DNA of 5,120 nucleotides. Source: Candidatus Caldarchaeum sp. (GTDB lineage Archaea; Thermoproteota; Nitrososphaeria_A; Caldarchaeales; Caldarchaeaceae). The stretch's first letter is position 1. Every line of letters begins with the position of its first letter. The notes below the pieces were generated by a model. That model was given only the letters and a program-made list of their open reading frames with translations, was not told the origin of the DNA and searched no databases. Of this stretch, positions 1 through 4,077 are shown in pieces. The stretch covers positions 1 through 5,120 of the forward strand of contig JANWZU010000097.1 in NCBI GenBank assembly GCA_025054795.1, given 5' to 3'. The translations under genes were made by a program, and so were the position numbers.

Positions 1-1454
1 AGAGAGTCTAGAGCTGCAACCTCAGCCTGTTTCTCATAAACGAGTTTGGCTATTTCTTCTTCCGACGGGTCTCCGTCGAAGATGGTCTGGACTCCGAATT
101 TTTTGAAGCTTTTAACGATGTTCGGATATACCCATATGTGGACTCCTCCTCCGAAGGGTTCAACCGCATTTATCAGGCCCCACGCATGCTCAACACGCGG
201 GTCCGCGTTTTGGATGCTGATGTTCTTGACCGTCGGAGCGAGATACTCTTCGTTGAACGTCTTTGCGGTCTGGTAAGCACCTTGAGCTAGTACACTGCCC
301 AAGCCTTCTAGCCTAGCTGTTTGATCGATGAGTTTCGACATGGCTTTGAAGTCTCCCCATCGGAGCGGCTCCTCGACGTAGCCTCTTTCGGAGAGGTCGG
401 CGTAAACGGCTAGAGTGTTCCCCATCTCTATTGGGTCGACACCGGCGTCGTAGCATACCTGGGTGAGGTAGGCTATTTTCTCATGGTCTAGGATCAGGCA
501 GTTTGTTCCTAGCGAAGACACCTGAGCGTAGTCGGGGCCCTCTCCTCTCACGCCGTATCCGACTGTCTCCCTCCTGCAGGAGACTGGGCACATGGAGCAA
601 GTAAGCCTTGAGACAAGAACAGACGACGACATAGCCTTGCCGCCTACCTTCTCGTATTCTTCGAGAGATGTGTAGGTGTAGTTTTTGACGGGCAGGGCTT
701 CGTATTCACCGAGGGCCTCTACTGCGATGGCTGTTCCGTGGACTGCAAGAAGGCCTTTCTCTATGTTTAGAAGAGGCGAGTCATTTATGAGCTTCTTCAG
801 CCTTCGCAGCAGCTGTGCGAACCGGGTTTTGTCGACCGGAGGCTTTGCGGAACGCATTTTAGACCTGATCACAACGGCCTTGATGTTTTTCGACCCCAAG
901 ACAGCCCCCGCCCCGTGTCGCACTCCGCTCGACCTCCCCATGTCGTTTATGACGGTCGCCAGAGGGGCTTTCCTCTCACCAGCAGGCCCAATGGACAAAA
1001 CTCTTGCGTCGCCGATAGATGTCCGTATCATTGTGCATGTCTCAACAGCTCCGACCCCCGCCAGCCCTTCAGCGTCTACGACTGATATTCCTTCATCGCT
1101 GATGACTAGGGTTGAGAGCTTTTCACATCTTCCAGTGATGTATACTGCTGAGTAGCCTAAGCTTGCTAGCTCGTATGATGCGTATCCTCCTGTGTGGGCC
1201 CACGCTATGGTTTTGGTTAACGGAGACCTGAAGACCATGGTAAGCCTGTTTCCCAGCGGAAAACCCGTTCCTGCTAGGCTGCCGACAGAGATTACTAAAG
1301 GGCTTTGAGGGTCGAGGGGATCTTTCACTCCAGAGTTGCGTCCTATGAGAGCGGCCCCAAGCATGCGGCCGCCCCACACGCCTCCAGCAAGGTCGTCGTC
1401 AAAATCTTGTACTTCCGTCGTTTTGTCTTCGAGAAAAACCCGGGCGACCCTCAT
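1..1454 (-). CDS. Aldehyde ferredoxin oxidoreductase family protein (partial, C-terminus missing)
   Basis: Members of this family are cytoplasmic tungsten-bispterin and [4Fe-4S] enzymes that oxidise aldehydes to carboxylic acids with ferredoxin as acceptor. The visible 484 residues cover the N-terminal pterin-binding domain and part of the middle domains. Seen: GGRMLGA (28-34), SPLTKTIAWAHTGGY (77-91), IGPAGE (155-160), INDMGRSSGVRHGAGAVLGS (169-188), the cluster motif C286-x2-C289-x3-C293 (CSMCPVSC), EGPDYA (305-310), DPR (418-420) and a His in GGGVHIWVY (435-443). The fourth cluster cysteine lies near the family's C-terminus, beyond the left edge. Family members are usually about 600 residues, so roughly 100 or more are missing. 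The ATG at 1454 has an in-frame TAG 18 nt upstream, no Shine-Dalgarno, and a TATA box at about -28, so the mRNA is probably leaderless. Some usually conserved residues differ (EGPEYE reads EGPDYA), so it may be a divergent paralogue and the substrate cannot be named. Confidence 0.93.
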   Translation of the reverse strand, partial: MRVARVFLEDKTTEVQDFDDDLAGGVWGGRMLGAALIGRNSGVKDPLDPQSPLVISVGSLAGTGFPLGNRLTMVFRSPLTKTIAWAHTGGYASYELASLGYSAVYITGRCEKLSTLVISDEGISVVDAEGLAGVGAVETCTMIRTSIGDARVLSIGPAGERKAPLATVINDMGRSSGVRHGAGAVLGSKNIKAVVIRSKMRSAKPPVDKTRFAQLLRRLKKLINDSPLLNIEKGLLAVHGTAIAVEALGEYEALPVKNYTYTSLEEYEKVGGKAMSSSVLVSRLTCSMCPVSCRRETVGYGVRGEGPDYAQVSSLGTNCLILDHEKIAYLTQVCYDAGVDPIEMGNTLAVYADLSERGYVEEPLRWGDFKAMSKLIDQTARLEGLGSVLAQGAYQTAKTFNEEYLAPTVKNISIQNADPRVEHAWGLINAVEPFGGGVHIWVYPNIVKSFKKFGVQTIFDGDPSEEEIAKLVYEKQAEVAALDS

Positions 1455-1474
1455 CCGTTTGAAGTTCTGCTAGG

Positions 1475-1486
1475 TTTTAATATTTA
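1475..1486. promoter_or_regulatory. Shared bidirectional TATA box between AOR and aldo/keto reductase
   Basis: The 51-bp gap between the two divergent ATGs (1454 minus, 1506 plus) contains a single AT-rich element, TTTTAATATTTA, with the palindrome AATATT at its core. On the plus strand TTTAATAT is centred about 26 bp before the aldo/keto reductase ATG. On the minus strand TAAATATT is centred about 28 bp before the AOR ATG. Both spacings match the archaeal TATA-to-start-site distance, and neither gene has a Shine-Dalgarno, so each transcript would begin at or next to its start codon. No second TATA-like element is visible in the gap. A single TBP site working in both directions is inferred, not proven. 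Confidence 0.7.
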
Positions 1487-1505
1487 GATTCCTCTACTTA
1501 ACTCG

Positions 1506-2477
1506 ATGAAGTTAGTTGAGCTGGGCTCCACCGGTATAAGGGTTTCTTCGATTGTTCTAGGGACATGGCAGTTCGGCTCAGCGACGTGGGGCTACGGCAA
1601 GGGTTATTCGGAGAGAGACTGTATGGAGGCTGTTTGGGCGTCGGTGGAGGCTGGAGTCAACTTGATAGACACAGCGGAGGTCTACGGGTTGGGTGTGTCT
1701 GAGCAGATCATAGGAAAGGCTTTGAAGGAGGTCAGGGATGAAGTTTTGATAGCTACGAAGGTGGCGGGGCATCATCTGACTTATGACGGTGTTTTGAAGG
1801 CTTGCGAAAGAAGCCTTAACAGGCTTGGACTAAAGATGATAGACCTCTACCAAGTTCACTTTCCCAACCCCCTAATCCCAATCGGGCAGACCATGAAGGC
1901 CATGGAGAAGCTTGTCAAAGACGGTAAAATCAGGCACATAGGTGTGAGCAACTTTTCCCTCGGCCGGCTCATCAAGGCCCGTGAAGCTCTCAAGTCGGAG
2001 GATGTCGTTTCAAACCAAGTTAGGTACAACCTACTACAGCGTCAGATTGAGAAGGAGCTTCTGCCATACTGCGTGCGTGAGAAAATCACCATACTCGCCT
2101 ACAGCCCGCTAGCTCAGGGTGTTCTCACGGGAAAATATAGTGCCGACAACCTGCCTAAAGACCTTGTCAGAACCGTCAACCCGCTGGTCAGCTCAAGCTA
2201 TCTGAGACGAGCCAAGCCTTTGTTGGACGAGCTGAGGAGGATAGCGGCTGAGGTCAACGCAACGATGGCGCAGGTGGCTTTGGCTTGGCTAGTAAGCAAA
2301 CCATACGTCGCCGCCATAGCTGGAGCAAAGAACAGACAACAGGCTTTAGAAAACGCTGCAGCGGGTAAAATAACCCTCACAGACAAGCAAATTGAATACA
2401 TCTCTTCGCTCTCAAGGCAGCTCCGCCCCAATTTTCTGGACGGGGTAAGGTCTTTTGTCAGGGTGGTTGCAAGATAA
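1506..2477 (+). CDS. Aldo/keto reductase family oxidoreductase
   Basis: A complete 323-residue TIM-barrel oxidoreductase of the aldo/keto reductase superfamily; members are usually cytoplasmic NAD(P)H-dependent enzymes that reduce aldehydes or ketones to alcohols. The catalytic tetrad is visible: D55 and Y60 in DTAEVYG, K85 in IATKV, and H118 in LYQVHFP. Further family landmarks are LGTWQFG (18-24), HIGVSNF (144-150), LAYSPLAQGVLTGKY (197-211) and, near the C-terminus, GAKNRQQALENAAA, which matches the cofactor-phosphate-binding segment. Length and domain order are normal and nothing is broken. The ATG at 1506 follows an in-frame TAG about 18 nt upstream, lacks a Shine-Dalgarno and sits about 26 bp from a TATA box, so it is probably leaderless. 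It is divergent from the AOR gene, and its TAA stop lies about 7 bp from the 3' end of the convergent RNase P RNA. Substrate is unknown; the length and LGxTGxxVS-type N-terminus resemble the oxidoreductase/potassium-channel beta subgroup. Confidence 0.95.
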   Translation: MKLVELGSTGIRVSSIVLGTWQFGSATWGYGKGYSERDCMEAVWASVEAGVNLIDTAEVYGLGVSEQIIGKALKEVRDEVLIATKVAGHHLTYDGVLKACERSLNRLGLKMIDLYQVHFPNPLIPIGQTMKAMEKLVKDGKIRHIGVSNFSLGRLIKAREALKSEDVVSNQVRYNLLQRQIEKELLPYCVREKITILAYSPLAQGVLTGKYSADNLPKDLVRTVNPLVSSSYLRRAKPLLDELRRIAAEVNATMAQVALAWLVSKPYVAAIAGAKNRQQALENAAAGKITLTDKQIEYISSLSRQLRPNFLDGVRSFVRVVAR

Positions 2478-2484
2478 CATAGTC

Positions 2485-2779
2485 GGGTGTGCGGCTCGTA
2501 GCCCTCCTTCTGTTTAGGCGGGATTGGTCTAATCGGCTTCCGCCAAGCTCGGGGAGGCTGCTCACAGCCCAGCGGCCTTTCCCGGCGCAGGTCGCCCGTT
2601 TCAACCAGTCCACCGCACTCCTCGACGGCTTTTCACCGAGTCATGGCCATCGTGCGGCGGAGGTTTCGTTTCTGCGGCGTTGCCATGGGTCTCCCCATAC
2701 GCCTCTAGGCGTTGCGCACGCATCCCTCGGGGGAGGAACTTCCTCCGGAGCACCCGGTGGCCCGCCCGGCCGCTCACCC
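2485..2779 (-). ncRNA. rnpB: RNase P RNA (archaeal, type A-like)
   Basis: Catalytic RNA of ribonuclease P, which trims the 5' leaders of pre-tRNAs. The minus strand shows the conserved core in order. P1 closes the ends: GGGTGAGCGGC (2779-2769) with GCCGCACACCC (2495-2485), one mismatch. P2 is GGCGGG (2766-2761) with CCCGCC (2522-2517). P3 is CCGG-GTGCT-CCGG. Conserved region I reads GGAGGAAGTTCCTCC. Its AGTTCCTCC (2740-2732) pairs with GGAGGGCT (2507-2500), forming P4 with the universally conserved bulged U. Also present are GCAGAAACGAAACC, the GGTTGAAACGGGCGACC form of conserved region IV, and the 3' signature ATTAGAccAATcccGCCtaaACAGAAGGAGGGCTA (shown as motif, lower case variable). About 295 nt is normal for archaea. 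The ends are set from P1. A TATA box lies 26 bp upstream of the P1 start. Apparent reading frames across the block are incidental to its GC-rich structure. Confidence 0.94.
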
Positions 2780-2782
2780 AGA

Positions 2783-2790
2783 GATAAAAA
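2783..2790 (-). terminator. T-rich tract downstream of Hsp20, possible terminator
   Basis: The minus strand reads CTTTTTATC about 20 nt past the Hsp20 stop codon. Archaeal polymerase terminates at T-rich tracts without needing a hairpin, so this could end the PAC2-Hsp20 transcript. It sits between the rnpB TATA box and the RNA 5' end. At only 4-11 nt before the P1 start it is too close to serve as the rnpB TATA box. Five T residues make a weak signal. Confidence 0.35.
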
Positions 2791-2801
2791 GGCGATGCGT
2801 T

Positions 2802-2809
2802 GATTTAAG
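2802..2809 (-). promoter_or_regulatory. TATA box of the RNase P RNA gene
   Basis: On the minus strand the sequence CTTAAATC is centred about 26 bp upstream of the first base pair of P1 (2779), the spacing expected between an archaeal TATA box and its start site. It directly abuts the Hsp20 stop codon (2812-2810), so rnpB seems to have its own promoter in the 30-bp gap. Read-through from the PAC2-Hsp20 unit is also possible. Confidence 0.65.
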
Positions 2810-3211
2810 CTATTCCACTTTTATCCTGACACCACGGCTTGACTTTTTACTCACCCTAACCTCCAAAACTCCATGAACATATCTTGCCTTGACGGCTGAA
2901 GGGTCTATCGGCTTGGGAAACTCTATCAACAGCCTGTACCTGCCTCCGAACCTACGGCTCGGAATATCAGATCTGCAGGGAGCCTCAACACCCAGCTGGT
3001 TCTCGTATACCTGAAGGTCTATCTCCTCCCTGTTGACTCCCGGCATGTCTATCGTCGCAACATACTCTTCCTCAGTCTCGACGACGTTGTAAAGCGGTAT
3101 TATGCATCCGGTCCTAGACTCAACCTCCTTAATCGTCCTCATCAGCTCGTCGACCTCCGTCTCCATCCTTTTCTGAAAACGTCTCAGCCACTCCCAAGGA
3201 CCCGAAGACAT
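2810..3211 (-). CDS. Small heat shock protein, Hsp20/alpha-crystallin family
   Basis: A 133-residue ATP-independent cytosolic chaperone of the small heat shock family, which forms oligomers that hold unfolding proteins. A short charged helical N-terminal segment (about 1-35) precedes an alpha-crystallin domain (about 39-122) with YNVVETEEEYVATIDMPGV (41-59) and the closing signature HGVLEVRVSKK (113-123). The tail ends VRIKVE, whose I-K-V fits the I-x-I/V motif used for oligomer contacts. Length is typical of archaeal Hsp20. I chose the ATG at 3211: AGGTGA (3224-3219) lies 7 nt upstream and is an archaeal Shine-Dalgarno formed by the stop region of the preceding gene. A TTG at 3217 would add two residues but lies only 1 nt from that site. 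The start is 7 nt past the PAC2 stop codon, implying an operon with translational coupling. Confidence 0.94.
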   Translation of the reverse strand: MSSGPWEWLRRFQKRMETEVDELMRTIKEVESRTGCIIPLYNVVETEEEYVATIDMPGVNREEIDLQVYENQLGVEAPCRSDIPSRRFGGRYRLLIEFPKPIDPSAVKARYVHGVLEVRVSKKSSRGVRIKVE

Positions 3212-3218
3212 GTCCAAA

Positions 3219-3224
3219 TCACCT
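3219..3224 (-). promoter_or_regulatory. Shine-Dalgarno of Hsp20 embedded in the PAC2 stop region
   Basis: AGGTGA on the minus strand is complementary to the 3' end of archaeal 16S rRNA. It contains the last PAC2 codon (AGG) and its stop (TGA), and is 7 nt from the Hsp20 ATG at 3211. It decides the Hsp20 start over the TTG at 3217 and suggests that ribosomes terminating on PAC2 re-initiate on Hsp20. Confidence 0.7.
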
Positions 3225-3971
3225 GTAGACAGGAGGCAGCTCCATCTCCCTCGACTTCTGAACCATGGACTCGGCGGTCCTCCTCATCAAGTCTCTCAAC
3301 TGCATGCGGACCATCTCCTCGCTCTCCAAAAGAGGCTTGACGTCTATCTGCTCGTTAACAAGCTTGGGCAGCTTCATCAGAAGCTGAGCGGCTGCACCAG
3401 GGTCAGGATAGTTTAGATGGGACTGGGCTAGAAGAACAGAAACATCTAGGTCCCGTCTTATCCCAAGCCTGAGAATCTCGGCGTGAATGCCCGTGATAAA
3501 ACCCTCTGTGAAAACCTCGGCGTCGAGGCTCTTGGCCATCTCCTCACTCCTCCTGAGGCTGGATGAGAGGACGAAAACCTTCGGCTTCTCGATCTCAAGC
3601 CGCCTAGGCTCCGTCACGCCTGTCAAACACCTAACCTGCTTGATCCTCTTCTCCTCAACCCAGCTGAGCAAAGCCTCTGAAAAAGACCTGATAAGAGCTG
3701 GAGGTATAGGGATCTCCGAAACGATGGCCGCGTAGTTTCCTCCTTCGTAAATTCTAATCAGCTCCTTAGCCTCACCCCTCCTGACCGGGACTATAGGAGG
3801 CAGGTCAGCCGAGTCGACGAAGCCTTTCTCATCGGGCTTCAGCTGTTCTACAAGATAAGACACAGCTATGGCCCCCGCCAGCCCTGTGTCAGGAAAACCT
3901 ACAAGGAGGGGCTTGTTAACTCTGTCGCCCAGCTTGTCGTGGAAAACAAAATCAGCGTAGGCGGTCTCCAT
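3219..3971 (-). CDS. PAC2-family proteasome assembly chaperone homologue (PbaA/PbaB-like)
   Basis: A 250-residue protein of the archaeal PAC2 family, related to the eukaryotic proteasome assembly chaperones Pba1-Pba2. Seen: the N-terminal family motif LLVGFPDTGLAGAIAVSYL (22-40), then AAIVSEIPIP (81-90), the conserved Gly-rich turn TEGFITGIHAEIL (155-167), and LNYPDPGAAAQLLMKL (186-201). The C-terminus is a charged helix (about 215-243), probably coiled coil, followed by ELPPVYR. The last three residues, V-Y-R, fit the hydrophobic-Tyr-X motif that proteasome activators and Pba1-Pba2 insert into alpha-ring pockets. The start was placed at ATG 3971: a TATA box is centred 28 bp upstream, so the mRNA would be leaderless. 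An upstream ATG at 4031 would add 20 basic residues encoded across that TATA box and is rejected. It heads a two-gene unit with Hsp20, a proteostasis pairing. Family assignment is firm; binding to the proteasome is inferred. Confidence 0.9.
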   Translation of the reverse strand: METAYADFVFHDKLGDRVNKPLLVGFPDTGLAGAIAVSYLVEQLKPDEKGFVDSADLPPIVPVRRGEAKELIRIYEGGNYAAIVSEIPIPPALIRSFSEALLSWVEEKRIKQVRCLTGVTEPRRLEIEKPKVFVLSSSLRRSEEMAKSLDAEVFTEGFITGIHAEILRLGIRRDLDVSVLLAQSHLNYPDPGAAAQLLMKLPKLVNEQIDVKPLLESEEMVRMQLRDLMRRTAESMVQKSREMELPPVYR

Positions 3972-3994
3972 GCTTATGGTTTTCGTTCGGCTGG

Positions 3995-4003
3995 TTAAAT
4001 ATT
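3995..4003 (-). promoter_or_regulatory. TATA box of the PAC2-Hsp20 unit
   Basis: On the minus strand AATATTTAA, within CAAAATATTTAACC, is centred about 28 bp before the ATG at 3971. The A-rich bases on its upstream side could serve as the TFB recognition element. No Shine-Dalgarno lies between it and the ATG, which supports a leaderless mRNA and the shorter PAC2 start. Confidence 0.7.
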
Positions 4004-4034
4004 TTGCCAAAAACATGTTAAACCCAAACAATCG

Positions 4035-4052
4035 AGATAAAAAACAAAAATA
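4035..4052 (+). promoter_or_regulatory. Probable promoter of the acyl-CoA synthetase gene
   Basis: The plus strand has an A-rich stretch, GATAAAAAACAAAAATA. The segment AAAAATA (4046-4052) is centred about 29 bp before the TTG start at 4078, acceptable for a leaderless transcript. GATAAAAAAC would instead place the start near 4063-4065. An 8-bp perfect palindrome, AAGCGCTT (4058-4065), follows and could be a regulator site, though one this short can arise by chance. The TATA match is weaker than the others in the window. Confidence 0.45.
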
Positions 4053-4077
4053 GGGGAAAGCGCTTCTTTAACTAGGT

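Noticed and set aside
685..1155. A 156-residue open frame on the plus strand
   Set aside because: It lies wholly antisense to the AOR gene, whose family motifs run unbroken through the same bases. The translation has no recognisable domain and is rich in Ser, Ala and Pro, as expected for a shadow frame.
2731..2746. GGAGGAAGTTCCTCC as a stand-alone inverted repeat or operator
   Set aside because: The self-complementarity is real, but this is conserved region I of RNase P RNA, and the same bases pair over a long distance with the 3' core to form P4.
2489..2803. A 104-residue plus-strand open frame filling the gap between the aldo/keto reductase and Hsp20
   Set aside because: The translation is low complexity (Arg, Pro, Gly, Ser) with no domain, and the opposite strand contains a complete RNase P RNA core with long-range pairing. 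The open frame is a by-product of GC richness.
3972..4031. A 20-residue N-terminal extension of the PAC2 protein starting at ATG 4031
   Set aside because: The extension would be encoded across a good TATA box placed 28 bp before the ATG at 3971, it is basic and unlike the family N-terminus, and the family fold starts soon after the inner Met.
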